A stretch of DNA of 64,000 nucleotides from Porphyra umbilicalis (Eukaryota > Rhodophyta > Bangiophyceae > Bangiales > Bangiaceae): the NCBI GenBank assembly GCA_002049455.2, contig KV918835.1, forward strand, positions 210,798 to 274,797, in the 5' to 3' direction. Below are positions 9,897-20,498 of this stretch, piece after piece. The position numbers and the translations under genes were made by a program. The notes beneath the pieces are model-generated. The model saw only the letters and a list, made by a program, of their open reading frames with translations, made no database searches and had not been told where the DNA came from. Every line of letters begins with the position of its first letter. Position 1 is the first letter of the stretch.

Positions 9897-10290
9897 TCCC
9901 CGAATTTTGTCCTGGTGGACAGAGACTGACTTGCGGACCGACTCTCTCCACCAATCAGATGTGCCCCTGGGACTGACTTGGTGCTCCTGATTGCTTACAT
10001 GTGCCCATTCAGCCTGGAAATCAACATCAGCTCCTCTTTTTTTCTGCACTTCTGGCTAGGAGACAGTAGAAAATCTTAAGATCTCGCGTGGGCAGCTTGC
10101 TACGTGCTAAGAAAATCGGAGCAAGCGGCAACACACAGTGAGTTCTGCTGGATGCAAGGCCCTGGCACCGAAAGCGGGCATTCTATTGGCTTCGATGCCT
10201 TCTTACTGTTGTTTTAGACCAATAGAGTGCTGTTATTCACAGTCAGTCTCTGTCTCTGTCCCCCAGGACAGAATTCGGGGATCAGCAATA
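9888..10290. mobile_element. 403-bp TA-flanked MITE, copy 1
   Basis: Bounded by long inverted repeats that start TATTGCTGATCCCCGAATT on each strand, roughly 45 bp with a few mismatches. The terminal TA on both sides fits a TA target duplication, as in Tc1/mariner-like (Stowaway-type) MITEs. A second copy of identical length lies at 26631-27033 in the opposite orientation. No transposase is encoded. It overlaps the 3' end of the Harbinger remnant. Confidence 0.88.
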
Positions 10291-10990
10291 CGTTTGAGTA
10301 GAATATGGAAAGGTTTTTTTCCCGTTGTGCGGTATTTTTTTCCCTCGACACTGTCTCTCTTCTTCTGCAGCCATGTACGCCAGCTGGCCACGTCAGCCTC
10401 ATGGACATGTCAGTATTTTTCGACAATGGCCGGGCGCCGTGCCTCTTTTGAGGTCTGCTTCGTTCGTCCCTCAGTTGTTTATTGCGGTCTCATCTGGGCC
10501 GCCTTGCGTTTGTTTTGGCCCCGGCTCAGCTGTCTTACCTGTTTGGATGCCTTGCTTTGCTGCCGCTTTGGGAACCTAGCTTTGCGGGCGGTTGTTTCCG
10601 CTTCGGGATCCACCTTTTTGCGTGACTTGGCAGAAAAGGCCGCAGTTGCGTGTGTTCGCGTGCCCGTGAGCGCAAATTTCGTAGAGCATGACAAAGACGT
10701 GCCACAGCTCGGACCGTACAGTATCTACAGGCTAAGATATACAGCAAGTTGATGACAGAAATGCTACAGCAGACGCAAGGAAAGCATGTACAGAGAAAAG
10801 ACAAACGGAGAAAGATAAGCATATCCAGAGAAAAGACAAGCGGAGAAAGATAAGCATGTACAGAGAAAAAACAAACGGAAAACGAAAAACCGACGCGATG
10901 TGCGCTATTCAAAGTCGGCCGCGTCGAAGGCGGCCATTCTGTATATCTCGGCCGCGATGGGGCGCAGCCGCCGTGCAAGGGTCCTCTGGG
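10291..10990. other. No gene recognised
   Basis: Unassigned DNA between the MITE and the decayed ORF further right. It contains T-rich runs (10314-10342) and a short tandem array at 10784-10885, listed separately. Open frames here are short and resemble nothing I know. Confidence 0.5.
10784..10885 (+). repeat. 35-bp tandem repeat, about 2.9 copies
   Basis: Units start at 10784, 10819 and 10854 with GCATGTACAGAGAAAAGACA-like sequence followed by an A/G-rich tail. The third unit is incomplete and diverged. The array is purine-rich on the plus strand. Confidence 0.85.
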
Positions 10991-13562
10991 TCATCGCACC
11001 CCTCCTCGTTCCCGCTGGAGCTGGAGTGGCGGCAAAGGTGGGCGGGCCGCAGTAGTAGCGATGCTGCCGCGGCGATTGCGGCCGCTCTGGTAGTCCCTGT
11101 CTAGCAGCGCGTCAGTAGCAGATTCGCTGTCCAAGCGGACGTAGCTGCCGCCTTGAGCGCTGGCGCCGGCCCACTGAGTCGCGGCAGAGGTAGTGGCACG
11201 GTCGCGACTAGTGCGGCCGCCCGCCCTTGATTTGTCTGGCACCTCCTCGTCCTTGTCCGCGTCGTCCAACAGCTCCCCACACCAGAAGTCGGCGTCTGTA
11301 CCGGCCGCCGCGGCCGCAATCATGGCGGCCGCCTCCTCGGCTGCTGTTGACGGCAGAAGCGTCGGATGCCGGCGTCGTCCGCGTCGTCACGGGCACCGTC
11401 TGTGGCGGCGGCTTCACCTGGTAGTAGTAACCGCCCATGAAGTAACCATCTTCTTTTTCCTCGTCGTCGTAGGGTGTCGAGGGCGGAGACGGACGTGACG
11501 TGGCAGAAGACAAAGAAGAAGACGAGACACCCGCCTTACGTACAGTGCGGACGCGGCGGCATGGCCTCCCGCCTCGTGTGGTTGCTCGACCTCGGTCGTG
11601 ATGTCGGCCTCGCACGTGGCGACCAATACCTCGAAGCGCATCAGCCCCACGGCGGCTTTCTCCACCCCCCCCAGGGCCTTGGCCATGAGCTCGGCCAGAA
11701 ACAGCGGGCCCATCATCGTCCTCTTCCATGACAGCTCGTGCACGGCGGCGACCGCTGTCGCCAACACGTGGACCGCCGTCTCCAATCCGTCGTCTGCTGT
11801 CGCCACCACGTCGGCCGCCTGACGCCGTGGCCACGCCCACGTCCACGTTCAAGTCTTCACGCCAAGACGAGTCGCCCACGCCATTGGTCATGTCGTCGCT
11901 GTCGTTGTCATCCGCTGACTTGAGGCGCTTGCGCATCTCAATGGCCATCACTTGCAGCTATCTGCGAAATTGGCGACCTCTGGCCTTGACCAAACGGCCG
12001 ATGTTTTGCGCTCGACTGCCGACTTGTCGAGGGACTCTAGTGCCGCCGCGTTGGAGGCCGCCTCGCGGTGCAGATGCAAGTCCTCCCGAAGAGCCGCATT
12101 TGCGGCCTTGTTGCCAAAAAGGCCGATCTTGAAACATGTTCTTGCCACGCACAAACGTAGACGACAGCGGCGGGTGGCCGTATTTCTCGTCTCGGTCTTC
12201 AGCTTCCGCACATCCAGAAAGCGTGAGGGGGTCCGCATCAGCATGGTCGGCCGCCGAGACGCCTTGAGCAGCCGCCGTGACCCCCAGCGCCGCAATCGTC
12301 GCACTGCCGCTGAAATTTTCCAACTCCTTGAGGCTCCTCCAGTTTCTTAGCAGAGGGCACGACAGCTTGGCCTCGACAGCGGGTTTGAGGCCATCTTGGG
12401 GGTTGAGGCCATTGCACTTGGCCTTGGCAGCGTTGACGAGCTGCTCATGTTGAAGCGCAGTGAGGATAGGGACTGGGGGACCACGGTGAAGTGGTTGAGT
12501 GGCTTGAGCTTGTGTTTGTGTGTGCGAACGTGCTTTGTTGGTCGTCCTAAGGTTCGCCCGCCTCTCCCAACCGAGAGCACCTCTCAAATAGTCCCCACCG
12601 GCCCAAGTGCTCCCCCCTATCGCGCCCACACCGACGCGCACGCCCTCGCACCAAATCGAATCGCTCACCAAATCAAAAGCCACTAGAGCAAAGCGAAGAT
12701 CAAATCCAAACATGCCAAAAAGTAACGCCCCAAGATGTCCCAACACGAATGTGTGCAACTTGACCACGTCTTGCAAATGTTCCATCTGGGGTACCACAGA
12801 GGGCACCGACTATCATCCATCCGCGAACCGCCAGTGGACTCGGCGACGAGCATCACAGTCTAACAGCTCAGGCGAGGGATGGCCCGTCATCTTAAGCTTC
12901 GGCACGGCCAGATAGCAGTCCTTTATGCGATGAACAGCGGAAAAGATGCCGTACCGCAGCTCCTTCATAATGGCAGAAGTCGAGCATGCCCGGCGGCGCC
13001 CGACTTGATGCCTTCGGTCCGGCAGACGGCGGCGGAAGCGGTCGGCGACGTCGTCGTCAAAATTATCAATGGTTTGGTCCACGCCGACCACAGCGTTGAG
13101 TGTCGCCTCCTGGCAGACGTCCGCGAGCACGTTCCGCTAGGCGTCAATCCATGAGATGCCACGAGGGCTGCGACCGCTCTTGTTTCCTGCTTAACCACGC
13201 GCGGCGGCGCTGCGTGCTGCGGCGGCCTCCCCACGTAGATGTTTAAGCGCCGCGCGAAAGCGGTGCTCCTCGGCCTGCGGCCTCACTGGCTCCTCCAGAG
13301 CCCCGGGGAAAGAGGTGTTCTGCGCCGTTTGCGTGTGCGGCGTTGACACTGCCGGCGCTGCGGCAGCACGGTCGGTGACTGGCGTGATCTCGTTCTCTGT
13401 GGATGCACAAGGCGCGCCGGCGGGGATGGTCAGCGCGCCGCGAGAAGCGGGGCCGCCTGAGCTAATGAAGCCGGCCGTGTGCTGGCCGTCTTGATGAGGT
13501 TCGTCTTCTAGTTCGGGCAAGTCCTTACGCAGGGTCTGGTCCACGGTCGTTGGAAATAGCAA
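10991..13562 (-). pseudogene. Unidentified ORF, frameshifted, interrupted by a solo Copia LTR
   Basis: Coherent protein-like sequence runs on the minus strand from about 13562 to 10991 in several frames. Upstream of the solo LTR it includes a block with ATLNAVVGVDQTIDNFDDDV (about 13100) and a KELRYGIFSAVHRIKDCYLA block. Downstream it resumes with EQLVNAAKAKCNGLNPQDGL and RNWRSLKELENF, in the same frame once LTR and target duplication (423 bp) are removed. Further on there are a helical block (LFLAELMAKALGGVEKAAVG, about 11690) and acidic and tyrosine-rich stretches near 11450. At least three frameshifts are needed. I do not recognise the family. The low-complexity, charged composition and location suggest a transposon-encoded protein, but that is inference. 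Confidence 0.5.
12448..12865 (-). repeat. Solo Copia LTR
   Basis: 418 bp, same family as the other three LTRs, with TGTTG...TAACA ends and no internal Copia sequence on either side. It is flanked by a perfect 5-bp target duplication, GCTCA, at 12443-12447 and 12866-12870. It is the product of insertion followed by LTR-LTR recombination. Confidence 0.95.
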
Positions 13563-13744
13563 ACAGAGCGAAAGAGGGGCAGAGCAGGGGGCACTTGGGC
13601 AGGAGGTGGTCCACGGTCTTTTGTCAACAAAACACAGTCGGAACTGGGGCAGGGCGGGTCTCAGGGTGAGTCAGGGACAGCGACCGTAGTGACAGCCGCC
13701 TCAGGTCGCGGCCGACGTAGTGGCCACAACAAATTTGACGAGCG

Positions 13745-14941
13745 CTAATGCCGCCGAGGCAGCGGCAGTGGCCACAAGGGCTGTGGTTTCCACAACACTA
13801 GATCCTGTGGCAGGTTGAAGTTCACCCAATACTCGTTGCGGCTGCCAGAGGCGTCGGGCCCGGAAATGCGACGCTCCCAGCGAGGAGGCAATTGTCGCGA
13901 GCGTTGCAGGTTCTCAGCGCGCTTCTGGTCCAGCCGCTCCTGGCGGCTCTCCCACGTAGCCCTCCCCGAGATGCCGTTCTCGTTAGGGGAAATCAAGACG
14001 GTAGGAGGGAACGCCCACGGACAGGGACAGCATGGCGGGCACGTGGGATGCTCGCCCCCGACAGTCAGTGAGTTGCGGCAAACAAAGCACAGGTGGCGCA
14101 ACGCCCACCGCTCCACTTTGGGGCTAAAGTACGCACCGTCACCCGCCCTGGCCCACCGCCACCCCCAGCCCGGTTGTGGAGAGGACCGACGCGTCCAAGT
14201 GCAGAGGCAGGTGTGCTGGCTCATTGAAACGTTGCTGCTTACGGTCTGGCAGCGCTTGCACTCCATAGAGATGCTGCGCCGGCCTCGCCGCAATTGGGCC
14301 TTGGAAATTGTCCACGCCGGCGGGCCATACTTGGGGCGGTGGTTGAAGGCGGTGGCGTCATCTCCGGACCGCGTCGCCGCCTACTGCTCGCCTGCAGCAA
14401 TATCAGCTACCTGATCCATGACCGCCGCGGTGGCAAACTCCGCTGCAGAGGTAGGCACGCGCACCACGGCCACAGTGTCAGCGCTGCTCTCGTCAGCGCG
14501 CGGGGGCGTTGTCGGGGGAGGTGAAGATACATTACTTGCGGGGGGGGGGGCGTCTAACGAGGCGGAGAAGCTGCCACTGCCGGAGCTACGCGTTGGGGAG
14601 TGGGTGACGGCGTTGTACGAAACGGAGGCGGCGTCGTAGCCGTTGGACTCGGGCTGGGCTCGGATCAAGAAATAGCCATTGTTGGGTCGGTAGCTTCGCA
14701 ATCGGCGACAGCGCAGCCGCAAACCCAGGACAGTTGCGAGAGTGACTTGAAGCGTAGACAGCTTGGTTGCGATCGCAGCCCCGAATCCACGCGGCAGGGG
14801 GTTAGCAAAGCGGCAGGGGAGCGAGGCGGCAGTGGAAGCGGCCAAGCGCCAAGCCAAGCGGCAGCGCAGAGACCAAGCGGCAGCGCGGTGGCCAAGCGGC
14901 AGACCAGGGGCGGTGTTAGCGGCCGTGCTGGCGGCCGCCAA
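13745..14941 (-). pseudogene. Unknown Cys-rich protein, one in-frame stop
   Basis: A 399-codon minus-strand frame is broken only by TAG at 14381-14383. The N-terminal half is Ala/Ser-rich and low complexity. The C-terminal half is more protein-like, with two cysteine clusters: a CKRC...HTCLC group near 14265-14205 and an LCFVCRNS...CPPCCPCP group near 14090-14025. Their spacing suggests zinc binding. An Arg/Gln-rich helix (RQERLDQKRAENLQRSRQ) follows. The stop at 13745 is TGA/TAA type after a His codon. I do not recognise the family. Being same-frame on both sides of the stop argues that this was one ORF. Confidence 0.45.
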
Positions 14942-16558
14942 GCGGCACAGGGGTCAACGTGGACAAAACAAGTCCGACGGCAGAGTGGTGACGACGGGTG
15001 GGTGGGCGCGCGCAGGTGCGTGGGACGGCAACGAGGCCGTGAGGGATGCAAAGCAGCAATTGAGTGCGCCAGAGGCGAATGTGGGCCACGATGAGTCTGC
15101 GCGTGCGCTGGCATCCGCCTGTAGGTGTGTGCGTGCGTGCAATGCAAGGACACGTCCTCGCTAGCACTGAGCCGTTTTTAGTGTGGAAGAGCGGGCCCTG
15201 CGCCGTGTCGATGGTTCTGAGCTGTTGCGTGTCCCGGGCCAGGCGCTGTTGGGTCGGAATAAGGGGGTGCCGACGCCATTGCGTGGCCCAAGCCACGTGC
15301 TGTTGGTTCGCAAAGGAGGTGCAGACACGCGGGCCGGGGTCTCCCATGGAGCATTCTGAGGCCCTTGGTCTTTGGCTCCCCAGACCATGGGCCGCTTCGA
15401 GCGAACTCGATGGACCGCGTGCGTCACTCTGGGCCCCTGGAGCGGCCGAATCGAGTGCTTTCCAGGGACCCAAATTGAATCCTGCGAGGGACACTGAGCC
15501 TGGGCCCAACACCCTCCCTTCGAGGCCCATGATGGGCCAGAACTGACCGACCGACCACCGCTTGTGTATCTTTCAATATTGATTTCAGGGCCCCACTCGA
15601 GGCCCTTAGTTTGGAGCCTGTCCACGAAATCATGGTCCAGGATACACTGGACCCACACATGTGTGAATCATCAGCCAGCAATAAAAGGATTAAGCACGTT
15701 CCCTGCCGCGTGCGAAACGCGGCCTGCGAGCCGCTGCAGTGGACAGCACACGCAGGCGCGTGATACCATCGCGCGAGTCCGAGGATGTGATGGAGCAAGG
15801 CACACTACACATTTGGAATAAAATCCGGCGCACAAGGAACAAGAACGGAACGCACACGTGCCCGAATGTAATTTGCAGATGACGTTGTGATCTGCTCGGA
15901 CCAATCTAAAGCCGCTCTTTCAGTGATCTGCATCGTGTTCGGTTCGGACCAATCGGAAGCCCCCTTTTCATGGATCTGCGCCACATGACTGGTATCTCAA
16001 CTGGTATCTCGACTGGCATCTGGACCCGCCTCACTTCGGATGCTCCATTGTCTGTCCATGTGACGGAGGGTCCGAGCCCCGCGCCCACCTCTGAGGATGG
16101 CCTACAGAAAGATCTTGGACCCATCTGCAGTCGCGTGTCAGACTTGATCTCCAAGCCAAAGTGCCTCGTGTCCCGAGGTGGAACGATACAGTCACAGTTC
16201 ATCCAGATAACACACAACGCGTGACATGAGGCCCTATCATTATCGTGAGAATCTCAAACGAGAATACAGAGTGCTGATTGGCCAGGCACTGCCTCGGCCA
16301 AGTGTCTGACCAACGACAGGTCTGTGTTTGTGTCCAGACAAGGGCCGAACGCCTCCGCTAAGACAGGGCCTGAGGCAGAAGCAGATGAAGGCACGAGCAG
16401 TGGGAAAGTGAATGGGAGGTGGCAAAGGCACTGGGCGCAAAGGCACCAGGTTCTTCCTGTTGCCGACGTTGTTGCCGACCCAGACTGAGAAAAGCGTAGT
16501 TGCAGGCATATCCACACACGCACGCAAAGCCCTCATGGTGTAGGGATGGCCTCGACGT
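14942..16558. other. No gene recognised
   Basis: About 1.6 kb with no recognisable protein, RNA or transposon end. 14770-14950 contains degenerate AAGCGGCAG-type short repeats. The rest is unassigned. Confidence 0.5.
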
Positions 16559-16566
16559 GTAGATAC

Positions 16567-17319
16567 CAGGGGTTGTCAGGATATGTATTTCGGGGCGAAA
16601 TAGGATACGGAAACACGCCGACGCTGTGTATCTGATTACGGATACCTCCCTTGACTCAAATCCAGCTACGGATATCTACCTCCGAAACCGGACTAATACG
16701 TAGAATATATCCGTATCTGGATACGATTATCGTATTCGATTATAGTCATACAAGTCCGCCAGACAGCAAAATTAGAGCCAGAGAAAGAGACCATTCAGAC
16801 ACTTGTCGAGCGCCGAATGGACGTCAAGTACGCCGTGACATTCACATTTGATGTGTGCACCCCCACGGGCGCGGTCCTGGCGGTTCCCCGCCGTTTTGTC
16901 AATGGCCGTCCGAAGGACCATTCTGCGTCTCGTGTCACACTTTATTGACAACGCGCGCGGGCGGAGTCGCATGATTGAACGGTTTCTTCCAGGTCGGGCA
17001 GGATCGCCGCTTGTCGCTTCAACATGTCCGCACATGAATCGCCTGATTGTCGGAACGTGAAAAGAAAGGTCGACTGCTTTTTATTGGAAATACTGCCGGC
17101 GCGAAAAGTCTAATAATATTGTATATCTCTGTATCCTGACTCTCATATCTGGGGTGCGGATCTGATATAATCTGGCAATTGCTGTCGGACAGGATAGATA
17201 TATCCTTTCCTCTCATTCTCATAATGTATTTAGGATATGCGTCCTCGGCGCGTATCCAAAGTGGATACGGATATAATACATGGATATATTCCTCCGGGAT
17301 ATATCCATGACATCCCCTG
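16567..17319. mobile_element. AT-rich hAT-type MITE at a rearranged junction
   Basis: 753 bp, strikingly AT-rich, bounded by inverted repeats: left CAGGGGTTGTCAGGATATG, right (reverse complement) CAGGGGATGTCATGGATAT. The interior carries many GATACGGATA / ATCCGTATC-like motifs, as in the related element at 20825. Expected 8-bp target duplications are absent (GTAGATAC left, GTCATCAC right). The right flank is Gypsy integrase and the left flank is not, so the locus was rearranged at or after insertion. Confidence 0.7.
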
Positions 17320-18481
17320 GTCATCACTGACCGGTTCTCCAAGCTGGTAGGCGCGATCCCGATGGGTCAGATACGCGCGGTGGACTGCGCATCCGTCCTC
17401 CTGGACTATTGGATCGGGGTCTACGGTCCCCCAGAACGGGTCCTGTCGGACGGCGGACCCCAGTTTACCGCGCAGTTTTGGCACCAGGTGTGCAACCTGT
17501 TGTCCGTAAAGGCCAAGGTGGCCACGCCGTCGCGACCGCAAACGAACGGGCACGCTGAGCGGTTCAACCGCACGATGGGCCGCATCCTCGACCACTACAT
17601 CGCTGAGCAACCCACTACGTGAGACCAGCTCCTACCGGCGCTCATGCTGGCGTACAACACACAGCCGCATGCGGCGACCAAGGTTGCTCCGTTGGAGCTC
17701 TTCAACCCGTTGGGGGTAGCCAGCTGGTCCATCAGGGACCTGACGTGGAAAGCCGGTACCCGGCGACGGCGCAACGGGGCACCCACGCCGAAAAGAAAGA
17801 GCAGGCCGCCTTCCTGACGCGCTTGGTGCACCTGATTTCGCGGATCCGGGCGGCCCTGACGGCAGCGCAGCAGTGGCCGAGCGCAACCATGATGCACGCA
17901 TCTGGTTCCAACCGACCGGACTGGAAGTCGGCGGGTTCGCCTTCAAACGTCACGATGACTACAAGGGGAGTAAGCTCGGCCACCGAGCCCAAGGCCCGTT
18001 TCGCGTCGTCCGCATCGAGGGACCAACCGCTGTGCTAGACATCAAGGGCAAGCACCGGCGGGAAAACATTGTGCACCTGGTGCGCGCCCCGTCAGGGCCC
18101 CCGCCCGAGCCGGCACTGCACCCCTCATTGGATGGTACGGTTCGGCCGCACTGGCCTAGCTCCGATGGGCACACGTATCACATCGACCAGATACTGGACG
18201 ACGCCGACGGCGAGAATGGCCGCCTCTTGGTCACGGTGACTTGGACCGAATACAAGGATGCCACGTGGGAGGCCGCCTCCGTCGCACCCCACGATCCCCT
18301 GCGGATGTACCTGCGCCGCGCGAGCCGCCGGGGCTTCCTCCACACAGCTGCGTACCGGCCCTCCGGCGTGACCGGAGACAACAACGCGGCCGCCGAGGCG
18401 GGGGCCGCGCTTGCATTCTCGGTAGAGGAGGATCCCGGGTGCCCGGCGGGCCCAAACCCGCCTATCGGCCCGCACCTCTAA
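17320..18481 (+). pseudogene. Chromovirus Gypsy integrase and chromodomain, 5'-truncated and frameshifted
   Basis: Begins abruptly inside a Gypsy integrase core at VITDRFSKLVG, continues with LSDGGPQFTAQFW (second catalytic Asp) and PQTNGHAERFNRTMG (catalytic Glu). The first catalytic Asp lies upstream and is missing. An in-frame TGA at 17620-17622 interrupts before the conserved LMLAYNTQPH block, and two frameshifts follow (about 17715 and 17870). The C-terminal part has GPFRVVRI... typical of the integrase tail, then a chromodomain (YHIDQILD...LVTVTWTEYKDATWE, about 18175-18275). The frame ends with TAA at 18479-18481. This is a chromodomain Gypsy relative whose 3' LTR is probably 23921-24507. 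Confidence 0.88.
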
Positions 18482-18526
18482 GACGCATCGCCCCGGGGTC
18501 GGCTCGGGTGCCCTCCATGCTGAAGG

Positions 18527-19200
18527 GCGTGTCGCCAATGGCGCGACGTCCCGTCATCGGCCAAGGCGGGTGCGCGGCGCAGAGGGCGTGTCGCCAGGGC
18601 GGCGAATGCCCGGGATCGGCGCGCGCCGGGTGCCAGCGGAGGGCGTATCGCCAGTGGGGCGGCGCCCCGGGATCGGCGCGCGCAAGGTGCGCTGCGAAGG
18701 GCGTATCGCCGGGGGGCGGCGCCCCGCGGCGTCGCGCTGCCCGGCATGACAGAGGGCGTGCCGCCGGTGGGGCGGCGCCCCGGGGTCGGCGCGCGCCGGG
18801 CACGCAGTGGGCGCGACGAGGTGGGGCGACGCCTCCGCGACGCTGTCGCGCCTGTCGTGACGGAGGGCGTATCGCCAGTGGGGCGGTACCCCGGGATCGG
18901 CGCGCGCCGAGTGCGCAGCGGCGGGCGTACCGCCATTGGGGCGGCGCCCCGGGGTCGGCACGCGCCGGCACGCGAAGGAGAGCGTATCGCCAGTGGGGCT
19001 GTACCCCGATGGCGTCGCGGCGCCGGGCAGGACAGACGGCGTGCCGCCGGTGGGGCGGCGCCCCGGAAACGGCGCGCGCCGGACGCGACGTGGGCGCGTC
19101 GCCAGTGGGGCGACGCCCCCGCGACGCCGTCGCGCCAGTTACGTTGGAAACGTGTGGCCGGTGGCATGCGCCGGTGTGGAATAGGGCGTGTCGCCAATGG
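18527..19200 (+). repeat. About 60-bp GC-rich tandem array
   Basis: Eleven or so diverged units around GGGCGTATCGCCAGTGGGGC followed by a GGCGCCCCGGGATCGGCGCG-like block. Unit lengths vary. It lies directly after the Gypsy integrase stop, in the position where some Gypsy elements carry a non-coding tandem array before further sequence and the 3' LTR. Long open frames across it on both strands are by-products of GC-rich repetition. Confidence 0.85.
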
Positions 19201-19461
19201 GTTGTTGCCCCGAAACGCGCGTGGGAGCGACGTTCCGGCGTTCCGGGTCACGGGCGCCCGCGGTCCCGCGGCCCAGCGGGCCCACCCGGGTGTACTGCGT
19301 GAGACCCGTTTTGGCACCGCCTGGTTCAGGCACACCGCGTGCCACGTTGGGGTCGCGGCCAACGGCCCACGTACCTGGCGCGAGGCCCGGCCGTACTCAA
19401 GGAGGGCCAACCCCAGCATCGCGTCCGTCACCTGACCCCAGTTCCCCACCTGGTCGTACCC

Positions 19462-20399
19462 TCACTCGGCCCACACGCCCCCGCGGATGTCGTTCGGTCG
19501 GGGCGGGCCCGCCTGGGCGGTGTGTGCCGCTCCCGGCAGATATAACGCCGAAACGGCGGCGTCCTGACCGCTCGACCCGCGGGACTCCCGCTCCGCGGCC
19601 ACGTCCCGCCCGCTGGTCCGCGCCGCCACGCGCGGTCCGGCCATGTTTTCGTCCCCACACCGCCGGTCGCCAACCGCCGCCGCTTCCTCCTCCTCGACCG
19701 CGGCGTTGCCGCTCCCGTCGTCGGGACCCCGCGTCATCTCGGCCGGGGGGGGGGGTGTCCGGGGGCGTCCCGCCGGAAGGCGCCACGGGGGGGGTCCCGC
19801 GTGACCGGGGCACACGGCGTGGCGCCAAGCGGCGCGGGGTCGGACGCCCCCACCGCCGCCACGGCGACGGCGCCCTCGGCGACGCCATTCCCCAGTCCCT
19901 GCGTGGCCGGCGGCGCGGCGGCCACGTAACCCAAACGCGGGGGCGACATGGCCGGCCCCGCGGCGGCGGGCCCCAACGCGGCTCCTGCCGACGCGGGCGT
20001 CGGCGCCGACGGCGGCGGCGGGGACTGCCGGGGCGGCGGCGTGGGCCCCGCCCGCGACGTGGTCGGGGGCGTGGCGGGCGCGCTGGCCGGACGCGGACAC
20101 GTGGGCGGGGCGCCAACAGGCACCCCGCTGAGGTGGTCGCACCCGCCGCGGGTCCCCGCGTCCCCAAGGTTCGGGTTGGGCGCACAGTCCCGCCCGGCGT
20201 CAACCGCCGCGGCTCTCCGAGCCGGGGACGGCAGCGCCGCGGCCGGCAACCCCAGGGGCGGCAAGATCGGAGACGCGGCGGCCGCGGCGGGAGCGAGGGA
20301 ACGCCCGGGCGCCGGCGGACCCGGCGCCGGCAACACCGGCGGCGGAACCGACGGGGGCGCAGCGGGCGCGGGCTCCCGGCGTGGCGGCGTCGGCGACAC
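19462..20399 (-). pseudogene. Antisense ORF, C-terminal part (Pro/Ala-rich then acidic)
   Basis: Continuation of the minus-strand coding sequence lying inside the plus-strand Gypsy element. A Pro/Ala-rich frame runs from 20399 to about 19735, with a more complex stretch NPNLGDAGTRGGCDHLSGV near 20175-20120. A second frame takes over with an acidic block (NAAVEEEEAAAVGDRRCGD, about 19700) and ends near 19462. One frameshift, at the G9 run around 19745-19755, is needed. I do not recognise any domain. Whether this belongs to one protein with 20499-23880 is inference from strand, order and composition. Confidence 0.4.
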
Positions 20400-20498
20400 A
20401 GCGGGTGTGGGCTCCCGCCGCGGTGGCGTCAGCGGGGCCTCACCCCCGCCGCGGCGCGGGTACCCACGGCCTTCTCGGGGCGACGCCGGCGGCGGGGC

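Noticed and set aside
16559-17327. 8-bp target duplication for the MITE at 16567-17319
   Set aside because: GTAGATAC and GTCATCAC agree at only four of eight positions.
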